A DNA stretch of 64,000 nucleotides from Parapontixanthobacter sp963736595 (lineage in GTDB: Bacteria; Pseudomonadota; Alphaproteobacteria; Sphingomonadales; Sphingomonadaceae). Where the stretch lies: NCBI GenBank assembly GCA_963736595.1, contig CAVTPG010000009.1, positions 62,001 through 126,000 of the forward strand. The letters are read 5' to 3'. The position numbers and the translations under genes were made by a program. Position 1 is the stretch's first letter. Every line of letters starts with the position of its first letter. The notes below the pieces were generated by a model. The model was not told where the DNA came from and did no database searches. It worked only from the letters and a program-made list of their open reading frames with translations. This document shows, in pieces, positions 7,302 through 16,561 of this stretch.

Positions 7302-9134
7302 ATGATTTTAGCCAAGCAAATGCGAACACGATTCATTGCGGCAACGCTGCTGGCGGGCGTCCTTAGCGCGTGTGGTGGCGGCGATGGCGAGACGGCGGTA
7401 TCCGGTCCCGATCCCTCGCAAGGCGCGCAATCGGACAATTTGTTTGCAACCGAGCAGGCTACTTCGCGCTTTCTTGTCCAATCGACCTTTGGCCCGACGC
7501 CGATGCAAGTCTCGGCCCAGACTGGACGTTCCGCCTCGGCGTGGTTCGTGGGACAACTCGATAAACCTGCGACATTGCACACGCCGATGATTGAGGAATA
7601 TCTGCGCCTCGGAAATGCGGACATTCGCAGCAACCGCGTCGCGCGCAACGGACCTGCTTTTGCGTTCTGGCGCGCGTCCATCGAAAGCGAAGACCAGATG
7701 CGGCAGCGCATGGCATTTGCCTTGTCGCAAATTCTGGTCGTTTCCGATTACGCGGATTTCTTCGTCGGCAATGTGCCCGAAGTCATGGGCGGCTATCGCG
7801 ATACGCTCGTCACCAATGCGTTCGGCAATTACCGCGAATTGCTGGAAGACATCACCTACAATCCGGCGATGGGGTATTACCTCACTTATATGGGCAATCG
7901 GAAAGAAGACCCGCGCCGCAACCGGAAGCCCGATGAAAATTACGCGCGCGAATTGTTGCAATTGTTTACGATTGGACTGGTCGAGCTTAACCCTGACGGG
8001 ACGCCTGTAATTGGCAGCGATGGCAAGGCGAAAGAGATTTACGATAATGCCGACATTACCGGTCTGGCGCGTGTGTTTACGGGGCTGGACCTCGAAGGGC
8101 TTAATCGCCGCGAAGGGGGCGTAGACCGGATCGGCGATCGCGATACGGGTCTGGAAAAGAGCTTTTTGCGGCCAATGACGGTCAATACCGAAGAGCATTC
8201 CGTCGTGGATAAGGTGTTCCTTGGCACGACGATCGCCGCCGGTACCAGCGCGCAGGCGAGCATCGATCAGGCGCTCGATACGATCATGGCGCATAAGAAT
8301 GTCGGGCCGTTCGTCGGTCGGCAGTTGATCCAGCGTTTCACGACCAGCAATCCCTCGCCCGCTTACACCACACGGGTAGCCAGCGCATTCGATGCGGGCC
8401 GCTATACTTTGCCCAATGGCGCAACCGTGGGTGATGGGCGCAAAGGCGATCTCGCAGCGACATTGGCAGCGGTGTTGTTCGATGAGGATGCGCGCGGCGA
8501 CGCAGGCCTCAGCGATCCCGGTTTCGGCAAAATCCGTGAGCCGATCCTGCGTTTTACCGGGTTTGCGCGGGCGTTCGGAATGGATCTCAGTCGCCCGGAA
8601 TATAACGAATCGCTCTATGATACGAGCCGGTCGAGCAGCTTGTCGCAGCATCCCTATCGCTCGGCATCGGTCTTCAACTTCTATCGCCCCGGATACGTGC
8701 CACCCAACACGCAAACCGGCGCGCGCGATATGACAGTGCCGGAAATGCAGCTGGTCAATGCATCCAGCACAACGGGCTACATTAACTTCGCCTCCTACCT
8801 CGCATTCAACAATCCCAGCGACGGCAACATCAACCGGCTGCGCACTCGGTTCGAAGGCTATGGCGTGCCGTTCAACGAGGCGCAGGCACGCGCAACGGCG
8901 GTGGCGGACTACGCCGAAGAAATCGCGCTGGCCGGAGATACGGCGGCGCTGGTCGATCATCTCGACGCCAAGCTACTCTACAGCACCATGTCGGCAGAAA
9001 CACGCTCCGGCATCATCTCTGCATTGGGCGATCTGTCGATCGACGCCGCAGCGGACGAAGCACAGGCGCGCGCCATGGCGCAATTCGCCGTCACGCTGGT
9101 GCTGACTTCCCCCGATTTCATCGTGCAACGCTGA
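7302..9134 (+). CDS. DUF1800 family lipoprotein, exported
   Basis: A 610-aa DUF1800 protein. An N-terminal lipoprotein signal ends in the lipobox L-S-A-C (Cys24), followed by a Gly-rich linker, so the mature protein should be anchored in an outer or inner membrane leaflet. Family features include RFLVQSTFGPT near residue 56, YARELLQLFTIGL near 215 and YRSASVFNFYRPGYVPP near 450. An AGGAG element 9 bases upstream supports the ATG at 7302. It is followed 15 bases later by a DUF1501 gene; this two-gene pairing is widespread in Gram-negative bacteria, and its function is not established. No enzymatic motif can be assigned. Confidence 0.88.
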   Translation: MILAKQMRTRFIAATLLAGVLSACGGGDGETAVSGPDPSQGAQSDNLFATEQATSRFLVQSTFGPTPMQVSAQTGRSASAWFVGQLDKPATLHTPMIEEYLRLGNADIRSNRVARNGPAFAFWRASIESEDQMRQRMAFALSQILVVSDYADFFVGNVPEVMGGYRDTLVTNAFGNYRELLEDITYNPAMGYYLTYMGNRKEDPRRNRKPDENYARELLQLFTIGLVELNPDGTPVIGSDGKAKEIYDNADITGLARVFTGLDLEGLNRREGGVDRIGDRDTGLEKSFLRPMTVNTEEHSVVDKVFLGTTIAAGTSAQASIDQALDTIMAHKNVGPFVGRQLIQRFTTSNPSPAYTTRVASAFDAGRYTLPNGATVGDGRKGDLAATLAAVLFDEDARGDAGLSDPGFGKIREPILRFTGFARAFGMDLSRPEYNESLYDTSRSSSLSQHPYRSASVFNFYRPGYVPPNTQTGARDMTVPEMQLVNASSTTGYINFASYLAFNNPSDGNINRLRTRFEGYGVPFNEAQARATAVADYAEEIALAGDTAALVDHLDAKLLYSTMSAETRSGIISALGDLSIDAAADEAQARAMAQFAVTLVLTSPDFIVQR

Positions 9135-9149
9135 GCGGAGCCTGAGGAT

Positions 9150-10562
9150 ATGACTATGTTAAACAGACGCACATTCTTCTCGGCAAGTGCCGGAGCCGCT
9201 TTGGCAACGGCGGGTTCTTCGGTGATGTTCAGCCGCTCGTTCAAAGCGAATGCGGCGGTCAATACGACGCACGACGTATCGGGCTATAAGGCGCTGATCT
9301 GCCTGTTTTTCTTCGGCGGGATGGATGGGCATGATGTCCTGATCCCGGTCGATGAAGCCTCCTATGCGCCGTATTTTCAAGCGCGGCAGACAATGCTGGG
9401 CGCGTATGGTGGCCGCCGTGAACGCGGAAATTTGCTACCATTGATGCCAGCCACAACTCAGGCTGCAGGTGAGCGGGTCATGGGCCTGCCACCCGAATTG
9501 TCGGGCATTCACGCCGCTTTCAGACGCGGCGAAGCGGCGGTAATGGCCAATGTCGGAACGCTGCGCCGTCCGACCACGCTGGAGCAATATCGCGCCAAGG
9601 ATTTTCTGCCGCCGCGCCTGTTTTCGCATAATGATCAGCAAGCGATCTGGCAGTCGGGTCAACCCGAAGGCGCTCAGGCCGGGTGGGGCGGGCAATTCGC
9701 CGACGAAATTATCCGCGCGCAGGCCAATGCCATTCCCGATTTTACAGCTATTAGCGGCGGCAATGTCGGGCCGTTCCTGTCGGGCAATTTCACCTCGCCC
9801 TATCGGGTATCATCGGGCGGCGCGCCGGACGTCAATATCCTCAACACGATCGACCGGATGCGCAATGTCGATGACGCGCAGCTTGCCCGGATCACCGCGC
9901 AAATCCGCGCGCAAAATTACGGTGCGGGACATCTGATCGAGGGCGATATTGCCAGTGCCACGGAAGCCGGACTGTCGGCCAATGCGCAATTCAAAGCCGC
10001 GCGTGCAGCGTTGCCGGGCATGGCGACCGAGTTTCCGAACACCGGCCTGGGTCGGCAATTCCGCTCGATCGTCGAAACAATCGCAATCCGCGAAGCGCTT
10101 GGTGCATCGCGGCAGATTTTCTTTATCGGCATGGGCGGTTTCGACACGCACTCGAACCAGCCCAATCAGCTGAGTGGTTTGCTGCGGCAGATCGACAGCA
10201 ATGTGGTGGCGTTCCAATCGGCCATGCGCGAGCTTGGCACGAGCGATCAGGCGACGCTGTTCACAGCATCGGATTTCGGGCGGACTTTGGCGGTCAATGG
10301 CGATGGCACGGATCACGGCTGGGGCAGCAATCATTTGGTCGTCGGCGGCGCAGTGAAGGGCGGCGAAATCTACGGTCAGGTCGCACCGGCTGGCGTCGAT
10401 CATGCGCTGGATACCGGGCGCGGACGGACGATCCCGACCACTTCAGTCGAGCAATATGCCGCGCCGATGGGCCGCTGGTTCGGCTTGACGGAAGCGCAGA
10501 TCGGCAATGCCTTGCCTGACCTTCGCAACTTCTCCGCACCGGCCATAGAGATGTTCCGCTAG
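9150..10562 (+). CDS. DUF1501 family exported protein
   Basis: A 470-aa DUF1501 protein with an alkaline-phosphatase/sulfatase-like fold predicted for the family. The N-terminus NRRTFFSASAGAALA resembles a Tat signal (twin Arg, then a hydrophobic stretch to about residue 35), suggesting folded export. Family segments include LICLFFFGGMDGHDVLIPVD, LFSHNDQQAIWQSG, IGMGGFDTHSNQ and TLFTASDFGRTL. Two in-frame ATGs compete: 9150 and 9156. The GAGGA element sits 8 bases before the second, which may be the real start. It is co-transcribed with the DUF1800 gene upstream. The function of the pair is unknown. Confidence 0.88.
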   Translation: MTMLNRRTFFSASAGAALATAGSSVMFSRSFKANAAVNTTHDVSGYKALICLFFFGGMDGHDVLIPVDEASYAPYFQARQTMLGAYGGRRERGNLLPLMPATTQAAGERVMGLPPELSGIHAAFRRGEAAVMANVGTLRRPTTLEQYRAKDFLPPRLFSHNDQQAIWQSGQPEGAQAGWGGQFADEIIRAQANAIPDFTAISGGNVGPFLSGNFTSPYRVSSGGAPDVNILNTIDRMRNVDDAQLARITAQIRAQNYGAGHLIEGDIASATEAGLSANAQFKAARAALPGMATEFPNTGLGRQFRSIVETIAIREALGASRQIFFIGMGGFDTHSNQPNQLSGLLRQIDSNVVAFQSAMRELGTSDQATLFTASDFGRTLAVNGDGTDHGWGSNHLVVGGAVKGGEIYGQVAPAGVDHALDTGRGRTIPTTSVEQYAAPMGRWFGLTEAQIGNALPDLRNFSAPAIEMFR

Positions 10563-10601
10563 GCGCGCGTCATTCACGCAAAATGCGGAGATTAGCGCAA
10601 A

Positions 10602-10640
10602 CAAAAAGCGGCCCGCCAAACTCTGGCGAGCTGTTTTTTC
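10602..10640. terminator. Bidirectional rho-independent terminator
   Basis: A hairpin with stem CGCCA/TGGCG (10614-10618 and 10624-10628) is flanked by an A-run on the left (10603-10607) and a T-run on the right (10634-10639). It can therefore end both the DUF1501 transcript and the minus-strand chemoreceptor transcript, whose genes converge here. Confidence 0.7.
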
Positions 10641-10651
10641 GCCTCGTTAGC

Positions 10652-12037
10652 TCAGGATACGCGGATCTGGCTCAGGAATGAGTCCACATGACCGCGCAAC
10701 AGTTTCGCCTGCGAAGCCAATTCATCGGATGACTGGCGCACTTGCGAAGCCGCCGTTCCGGTCGAAACGGCCATGTCCCTGACCTTGCCGACCCGCTGTG
10801 CCACTTCGTCGGTGCTGCGCGCGGCAACATCGATACTGCGCGCGAGATCTTGTCCAGCAACCGATTGCTGATCGACCGCTGTGGCAATCGATACTGCGGT
10901 CGTTTCGAGCTGCTGGATCTGGCTGTTGAGTGAGCGCAGCACTTTGACGCTGACACCGGTGGAATCCTGCATGGCGCGGATTTGATCGGCCACTTCTTCG
11001 GTCGCTTTGGTGGTTTGGGTCGCCAGTTCCTTCACTTCCGAAGCCACCACGGCAAAGCCGCGTCCTGTTTCGCCGCCTCGCGCCGCTTCGATCGAGGCAT
11101 TCAGGGCCAGCAAGTTGGTGCGTTGCGCAATCGACTGGATTAGTTCCACAATTTGTCCGACCTGATCGGCCGAGGTCGAAAGCTGCGAGATCGCGCTATC
11201 GGCTTCGTCAGCGGAATCCGCAGCGGCGCGCGCCAATTCGGCGCTGGTGGCCGCTTGTCGGCTGATCTCTCCGATGGACATGGCAAATTCGTCACTCGCG
11301 GCGGCAGCGGCGGTGCTGCCAGAGGATGCTTCCTGACTGGCGGCAACCACCAGTTCGGTTTCGGCATTGGAAAGGTCGGCGTTTTGCGACCATTCGCTGG
11401 CCGTCGAGTGCAATTGCGATGACGCGCTGGAAACGCTTGTCACGACATTGCCGATGGTTTGTTCAAAATTGTTGGCCAGCCGCAATACGCCGGCTTCCTG
11501 TTCTTCGGTCATACGGTCGCGTTCTTCGCGCGTTTGATCCAGAGCCACCGCGTGCAAGCGGAAATTTTCGATTGCATCGGCCAGATCGCCCATTTCATCG
11601 ACGCGCCCGCGCGCCGGGATAACGATATTGCGCTCCCCCCGACCGATCCGCTGCATGGCATCGACCAGATTGCGGATGGTGGACAAAAGATCGGCGTAAA
11701 TCGCTCTCAGGATCGCGGCCATCGTTGCCAGTCCTGCTATCGCGACAATTGCAATAACGATGTGAACGAACACTTCAACGTTGTGAATTTTCGCAACCAG
11801 ATCGGTCCCGCCCGCGCTCGCAATGTCCTTAATTCGGTCTATTCCCCACAAAGCTGTGACGACAGAGACGACCATAAACGCTGCCGGCAAGCCGGTCACG
11901 ATAGCGACCTTGTGCATACTTTTGCGGTCGCGGAAAAAACGCGTGATCGGGCCGATATCGTCCTGATAGACAAAGGGCGCGGTTTCGCTTGATTCCACGT
12001 CTGTGGTCTCGGCGAAATCGTGGGACATCATATTCAT
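10652..12037 (-). CDS. Methyl-accepting chemotaxis protein
   Basis: A 461-aa chemoreceptor. Two membrane segments (about residues 43-66 and 90-115) enclose only ~22 periplasmic residues, too short for a ligand-binding domain. A HAMP-like region follows (about 115-165), then a signalling domain with the highly conserved hairpin tip QRTNLLALNASIEAARGGE near residue 315. It probably senses a cytoplasmic or membrane-state signal or relays another receptor's input. Its ATG overlaps the stop of the GGDEF-EAL gene (ATGA), so the two are translationally linked, placing the receptor in the transcription unit downstream of the che genes. Confidence 0.92.
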   Translation of the reverse strand: MNMMSHDFAETTDVESSETAPFVYQDDIGPITRFFRDRKSMHKVAIVTGLPAAFMVVSVVTALWGIDRIKDIASAGGTDLVAKIHNVEVFVHIVIAIVAIAGLATMAAILRAIYADLLSTIRNLVDAMQRIGRGERNIVIPARGRVDEMGDLADAIENFRLHAVALDQTREERDRMTEEQEAGVLRLANNFEQTIGNVVTSVSSASSQLHSTASEWSQNADLSNAETELVVAASQEASSGSTAAAAASDEFAMSIGEISRQAATSAELARAAADSADEADSAISQLSTSADQVGQIVELIQSIAQRTNLLALNASIEAARGGETGRGFAVVASEVKELATQTTKATEEVADQIRAMQDSTGVSVKVLRSLNSQIQQLETTAVSIATAVDQQSVAGQDLARSIDVAARSTDEVAQRVGKVRDMAVSTGTAASQVRQSSDELASQAKLLRGHVDSFLSQIRVS

Positions 12038-13575
12038 GCTTGGTTTCCGATCTTCCTGGTCACTTCAAGACTTGTCTTGGCATCTGCTTTGTTGAGCAAT
12101 TCGGTAATCTCTGGTGCGGGCATCGCTTTGAAATAAAGCCACCCCTGAATCTGATCGCATCCGGCGGCGCGCACCATCGCGGCTTGTTCTTCGGTTTCCA
12201 CGCCTTCGGCGGTGACGTCCATTTTCATGGCGCGCGCTACGGTAATGCTGGACAGCATCATGGCCCGCGACCCGGCATCCTGCCCGGCTTGGACCACTAA
12301 CGAACGGTCGATTTTCAGTTTCTCGAAGCGGAATTGCCGCAGGAAACCGATAGAGGCGTAACCTGTCCCGAAATCATCCAGCACGACATTGACACCGAAG
12401 CCGCGAATAAGATCTAGGCTGCGTTCGGCCACAACCGGATCGAGGACCAGACACGTCTCGGTTATTTCCAATTCGAGCTGCGTTGGCGGAAATCCGGTTT
12501 CCTCAAGAATATGCCCCAACTGCACTGGAAATTCAGGGTTTCTCAGCTGCGCGGGGGAAATGTTGATCGACAGCTTAATGCCGCTCCACGCCAGCCCATC
12601 AAGGCACGCCCGGCGCAGCACCCACAGGCCGATGGGATTGATGAGGCCTGTTTCCTCCGCCACCGGAACGAATACATGGGGGCCGATCGCTTTACCTTGA
12701 GGATGCTGCCAGCGGATCAGCGCTTCTACCGCGACAACTTCGCGGGTGTTGGCATCCACCAGCGGCTGATAATGCACGACAAATTCATCATTGGCGAGCG
12801 CTTGGCGCAATTCCTCGTCCATTTCGCGAATGGCTTCGCGGCTGCGGTCGAAATCTTGGCTGAACCAGGTGCAGCGCATTTTGCCGCTGCGCTTGGACAC
12901 ATACATCGCGACATCGGCGCGGCGGAGCAATTCGGAAGAACCGAGATTTTCGCCTGCCGTGCTGCGCGACAACCCGATGCTGGCGCCCAGGGTAATGCGG
13001 CGGTGCTCGATCTCGATCGGCATGGTCAGCCGTTCCAGCACACTGCGCGAGATGCCTTCAAGCAATGTACCTGACAGCGGGCCATGCATCATCAGCGTAA
13101 ATTCGTCGCCGCCCAGCCGGTAGCACGTGGCTTCATCGCCGCAGATGCCTTCGATTTGCTCGGCGCATTGCTGGATTACCTTGTCACCAACCAGATGGCT
13201 GAAATGATCGTTGATCTGCTTGAAGCCATCGAGGTCGATCAGCGCCAGAGCGACTTCGCCATTCGTATCCCGGCTTGTGTATTTCGTAATATCGTTCAGC
13301 AGCGCGCCGCGATTGGGCAGGCCGGTCAGCGCATCGATCAGGCTGGCGCGTTTCATCCGGTTGATCCCGCTCGCACCGGCGTAATAAATCATGAACACCG
13401 CGCCAAGATAAAGCACGGTGCCTTGCACGATGACCGACATATCCCGCTCGAATTTAAGCGTTTCTGTCGTCAGCAACATGGTGATCATGGCTACATATAA
13501 AACGGACAGGATGATGAGGGGCACTACGAGGAGGAGCTTGGACCCGTGCTGTTCAAAACCGGACGAGACTTTCAC
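12034..13575 (-). CDS. Membrane GGDEF-EAL protein (c-di-GMP cyclase/phosphodiesterase)
   Basis: A 513-aa protein with two N-terminal membrane segments (about residues 12-32 and 48-68). A GGDEF domain with an intact signature (CYRLGGDEFTLMM, near 155) is followed by an EAL domain whose VAVEALIRWQHP motif is intact. Downstream EAL residues such as LELEITE, DDFGTGYAS and KIDRSLV are also present, so phosphodiesterase activity is expected, and cyclase activity is possible. It lies 168 bases beyond cheR on the same strand and overlaps the chemoreceptor gene, suggesting that c-di-GMP turnover is wired to motility control. Confidence 0.93.
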   Translation of the reverse strand: MKVSSGFEQHGSKLLLVVPLIILSVLYVAMITMLLTTETLKFERDMSVIVQGTVLYLGAVFMIYYAGASGINRMKRASLIDALTGLPNRGALLNDITKYTSRDTNGEVALALIDLDGFKQINDHFSHLVGDKVIQQCAEQIEGICGDEATCYRLGGDEFTLMMHGPLSGTLLEGISRSVLERLTMPIEIEHRRITLGASIGLSRSTAGENLGSSELLRRADVAMYVSKRSGKMRCTWFSQDFDRSREAIREMDEELRQALANDEFVVHYQPLVDANTREVVAVEALIRWQHPQGKAIGPHVFVPVAEETGLINPIGLWVLRRACLDGLAWSGIKLSINISPAQLRNPEFPVQLGHILEETGFPPTQLELEITETCLVLDPVVAERSLDLIRGFGVNVVLDDFGTGYASIGFLRQFRFEKLKIDRSLVVQAGQDAGSRAMMLSSITVARAMKMDVTAEGVETEEQAAMVRAAGCDQIQGWLYFKAMPAPEITELLNKADAKTSLEVTRKIGNQA

Positions 13576-13743
13576 GAGTAACCCCTTGATAAAGCCGCCG
13601 CTTTGTGCGTTTCATGGCCCTTTGTAATTCACCTGCTGTGTTAACCACAATTCGCTAATTAAGCGTAAAGCATGGGTTAGGTCTGATGCGGCCGATTTCA
13701 GCGTAATGCGGGTCGTGCGCGCTATTATTTGCGCGGATTTCGC

Positions 13744-14608
13744 TCACGCAGCCGCTGTCCGGGCTATGCGACCTGTATCAGCATCGGCTTCGGTAACCAC
13801 GCGATACAGCGCATTGCCGCATTTTGCCGGACGGAAGAGCGCGGTCTGGCCGATCGCGGTTTCTCCCGCGCCCAGCATCAGCCAGCCATCAGGCGCAATG
13901 CTGCGCGAGAGCTGATCGAACGCGCGCCGCCGTGTTTCCGCTTCAAAATATAGCAGGACATTGCGGCACAGAACCAGATCATAAGGTTTGCTAGGCACGC
14001 CCATTTCCAGCAAATTCGCCGCATCGAACTGCGTCATGTCGCGTAATTCTTTATTGGCTTGCCAGCCATCGTCGGTTTCCGTGAAAAAATTGAGCATTTG
14101 TGCAACACTCATCCCGCGCTGTATCTCAAATTGGCTGTAGTGTGCGGTGCGCGCCGCCTCGATGGCTTTGCCTGATACGTCGCTGCCGAAAATCTCGATT
14201 TTCCAGCCGCGCCACATTGCCGGGTTTTCGGCAAAGATCATCGCGAGGCTCAACGCTTCCTGCCCGGTCGAGCAGCCCGCCGACCAGATGCGCAATTGTT
14301 TTGTGGCGCGACGCCGCTCCATCAGACGCGGAATCACCGTTTCGCGCACAGTCTGGAAATAAGCGATGTCACGGAAGAAATAAGTCTCGTTGTTCAGCAA
14401 AGCCTCGACCACGCGAATGGCGAGTTCTCCCTGACCCGGCATGGTGAGCAGGCACACCAATTGATCGACATTGGAAATGCCTTGCTCGCGGAAATATGCC
14501 TGCCAGCGCTGTACTAATCCGCCAGCGGCGTTCTTCGGTAATTTGCTGCCCGGTATGCTGGGCCAAGAGGTTGCGAATATATTCCTGCGATGCGGCATTT
14601 ACCTCCAT
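13744..14608 (-). pseudogene. cheR: CheR chemotaxis methyltransferase, split by one frameshift
   Basis: SAM-dependent methyltransferase that methylates chemoreceptor glutamates. The N-terminal CheR domain starts at ATG 14608, inside the end of cheB, and reads SQEYIRNLLAQHTGQQ ... EERRWRISTAL. The frame is then lost at about 14498-14506, and homology resumes one base out of phase as AYFREQGISNVDQLV ... ALLNNETYFFRD. The catalytic domain follows, with the SAM motif SAGCSTGQEALSLA and LCRNVLLYFE. Removing one G restores a continuous ~287-aa CheR. The shorter frame from ATG 14598 has a good GGAGG element but an N-terminus unlike CheR. Since the rest of the operon is intact, a sequencing indel is likelier than gene loss. 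Confidence 0.85.
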
Positions 14609-15690
14609 GCCGCAGAGTCCATCGCATCGACGATTTTCTGCGGCAGGTCTTCGGGCCGCGCGATGGCCGCCGTGATCCCGGCTTCGGCAACGGCACGCGG
14701 CATTCCCCACACGGCCGAACTTTCCTGATCCTGCGCCAAAACCGTGCCGCCCTGCTCGAACAGATGGGTTGCGCCATAGACGCCGTCGCGGCCCATACCT
14801 GACAGGATTAGCGCGGTCGCATGGCCATCGGTCGCATCGCACAGGCTGTGCAGCATCGGATCGACCGACGGAGTGCACCCCGACTTGCTGGGCGAGAAAT
14901 CGAGGCCGGTTGCAAAACCGTTACCACGGCGGCGCACAGTCATATGCGCTTGACCCGGAGCGATGTAAATTTTGCCTGCCTCCACGTCCATGCCGTCATC
15001 GGCCACCAGAGTCTCGCGCCCTGACGCCGTCGCAATCTGGCGCGCAAATACCGGCATAAAAGAAGCGGGCAAATGCTGGGTAACAAGGATCGGCGACGCA
15101 AAGCTGACCGGCAATTTGCTCAGCACGAGGTTCATCGAGTGAATGCCGCCGGTCGATGCGCCGATCGCCAAAATCTTGCCCAGTTTCGTCCGCCGGACAC
15201 TGGGCGCAGTCTGTTGCGGCGCGCGCTTGGCACTGGGTTTGTCGCTGCTATGCAGCCCGCCCAGCGCGTAAATCTTCTCGGTTAGCAGCCGCTTGTAATC
15301 ATCGTTAAATTTGCCCGGCATGGGCTTCAGCATCGTGTCGGCAGCACCCATCGACAGCGCGGTCAGCGTATGTTCCGCGCCGTCATCGGTCAGCGCCGAA
15401 ATCACCAATACTTGCGCTTGCGGGCAGACTTCGCGGATTTTCGGCAAAGCCTCGATCCCGCCCATACCCGGCATTTCCAGATCGAGCATGATGACATCGG
15501 CGGGCGTCGTGCGCAGCATCATCAGCGCTTTTTCCGCCGTTCCGGCATCGCCGATCACGGTCAATTGCGGATCGGAATTAACGATGCGGGAAAAAACGGT
15601 GCGGATGGTGAGCGAATCGTCCACCACCATCACTTTGATGGCAGGTGCGGCGTCCTCGGTCGTGTCAGCGAGATGGGCGTTGGCAGTCAT
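14599..15690 (-). CDS. cheB: CheB chemotaxis methylesterase (receiver plus esterase)
   Basis: A 363-aa protein-glutamate methylesterase. The receiver domain has acidic pair D24/D25 and phospho-acceptor D70 in MLDLEMPGMGG. A linker leads to the CheB catalytic domain with the serine in IGASTGGIHS, the histidine in QHLPASFMPVFA and the aspartate in GMGRDGVYG. It removes methyl groups added by CheR when phosphorylated by CheA. The TAA stop lies within the first codons of cheR; 15 bases separate it from cheY upstream. Confidence 0.95.
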   Translation of the reverse strand: MTANAHLADTTEDAAPAIKVMVVDDSLTIRTVFSRIVNSDPQLTVIGDAGTAEKALMMLRTTPADVIMLDLEMPGMGGIEALPKIREVCPQAQVLVISALTDDGAEHTLTALSMGAADTMLKPMPGKFNDDYKRLLTEKIYALGGLHSSDKPSAKRAPQQTAPSVRRTKLGKILAIGASTGGIHSMNLVLSKLPVSFASPILVTQHLPASFMPVFARQIATASGRETLVADDGMDVEAGKIYIAPGQAHMTVRRRGNGFATGLDFSPSKSGCTPSVDPMLHSLCDATDGHATALILSGMGRDGVYGATHLFEQGGTVLAQDQESSAVWGMPRAVAEAGITAAIARPEDLPQKIVDAMDSAAWR

Positions 15691-15705
15691 TTGCGTCCGC
15701 TCCGA

Positions 15706-16074
15706 TCAGGCCATGCCGACAAGTTGCAGCTTGATCTGCAAGGTTTCGTGATCGAACGGTTTCATGACATATTCGTCCGCGCCCGCGCTGATCGCTTCGC
15801 GAATATGCGAGACGTCATTTTCGGTGGTGCAGAAGACGACTTTGGGTTTGTCGCCGCCTTCGCGCTGGCGCAAATGGTTGATGAATTCGATGCCCGTCAT
15901 GACCGGCATATTCCAGTCGAGCAGGACGACGTCAGGCATGGCCTCGTCGCATCGCTCAAGGCCTTCCTTGCCGTTTTCCGCTTCATTGACGGTGAAGCCG
16001 AGCGTTTCCAGAATGTGCCGCGAAACTTTGCGTATTACTCGCGAATCATCGACCACCAGACAGTTTTTCATCAT
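15706..16074 (-). CDS. cheY: CheY-like single-domain response regulator
   Basis: A stand-alone receiver domain (~122 aa). VVDDSRVIRK supplies the acidic pair, D53 in LLDWNMPVMTG is the phospho-acceptor, and the conserved Lys is in VMKPFDHETL. The open frame begins at 16095, but the two ATGs at 16074/16071 fit better with the family N-terminus (MKNCLVVDD) and with an AGGG element just upstream. It sits between cheW and cheB in the operon. It is expected to relay CheA phosphorylation to the flagellar motor, although no flagellar genes are in this window. Confidence 0.92.
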   Translation of the reverse strand: MMKNCLVVDDSRVIRKVSRHILETLGFTVNEAENGKEGLERCDEAMPDVVLLDWNMPVMTGIEFINHLRQREGGDKPKVVFCTTENDVSHIREAISAGADEYVMKPFDHETLQIKLQLVGMA

Positions 16075-16126
16075 GCTAACCCTGTTCTTTCCCACCGTCT
16101 TTTAGCCGACAGCCGTAACTATTCTT

Positions 16127-16561
16127 TTAAGCTGCAAGAGCTTGCGGCCCTTTTACCAGCAGCTTGTGATCGATCAGCAAGGCCGGTTCAGCCCCGGTTT
16201 CGATCTTGCCGATGGCAATTGCGTCCCATTCCGGCCCGAAACCGCCTTTGATCGGTGCGGGTTCGGAGATGGGCATGATTACCCCTTCGACTTCATCGAC
16301 CAGCAGCGCATATTGATGGCCGTCGATCTTGATGACGACGGCCCGGTCACCCGGCGTAAAAGGTATGGGTTGCGCGCCTAGGGCTGACCGGCAGCAGATT
16401 ACGGTCAGCGCCTGACTGCGCATTGCGGTTAATCCGGCAATGTATGTTGGCGCTTGCGGTACTTCGACGATGTTATCGATCTCGATGACGGACGAGATAA
16501 CCGATGCCGGGATAGCGGCGCGGCGGTTGTCGATCACGGCAATCAGCATCATTTCGGTCAT
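16127..16561 (-). CDS. cheW: CheW chemotaxis coupling protein
   Basis: A 144-aa CheW-domain protein linking CheA to receptors. Typical segments are MLIAVIDNRRAAIPASVISSV at the start, YIAGLTAMRSQALTVICCR in the middle and QYALLVDEVEGVI toward the end. Its ATG overlaps the stop of cheA by 4 bases (16558-16561), giving translational coupling. The only other CheW-like modules here are in the C-terminus of CheA. Confidence 0.92.
   Translation of the reverse strand: MTEMMLIAVIDNRRAAIPASVISSVIEIDNIVEVPQAPTYIAGLTAMRSQALTVICCRSALGAQPIPFTPGDRAVVIKIDGHQYALLVDEVEGVIMPISEPAPIKGGFGPEWDAIAIGKIETGAEPALLIDHKLLVKGPQALAA

Noticed and set aside
7308..8960. 550-codon open frame on the minus strand
   Set aside because: It lies wholly antisense to the DUF1800 gene, has no family resemblance and no ribosome-binding site; it reflects codon bias of the real gene.
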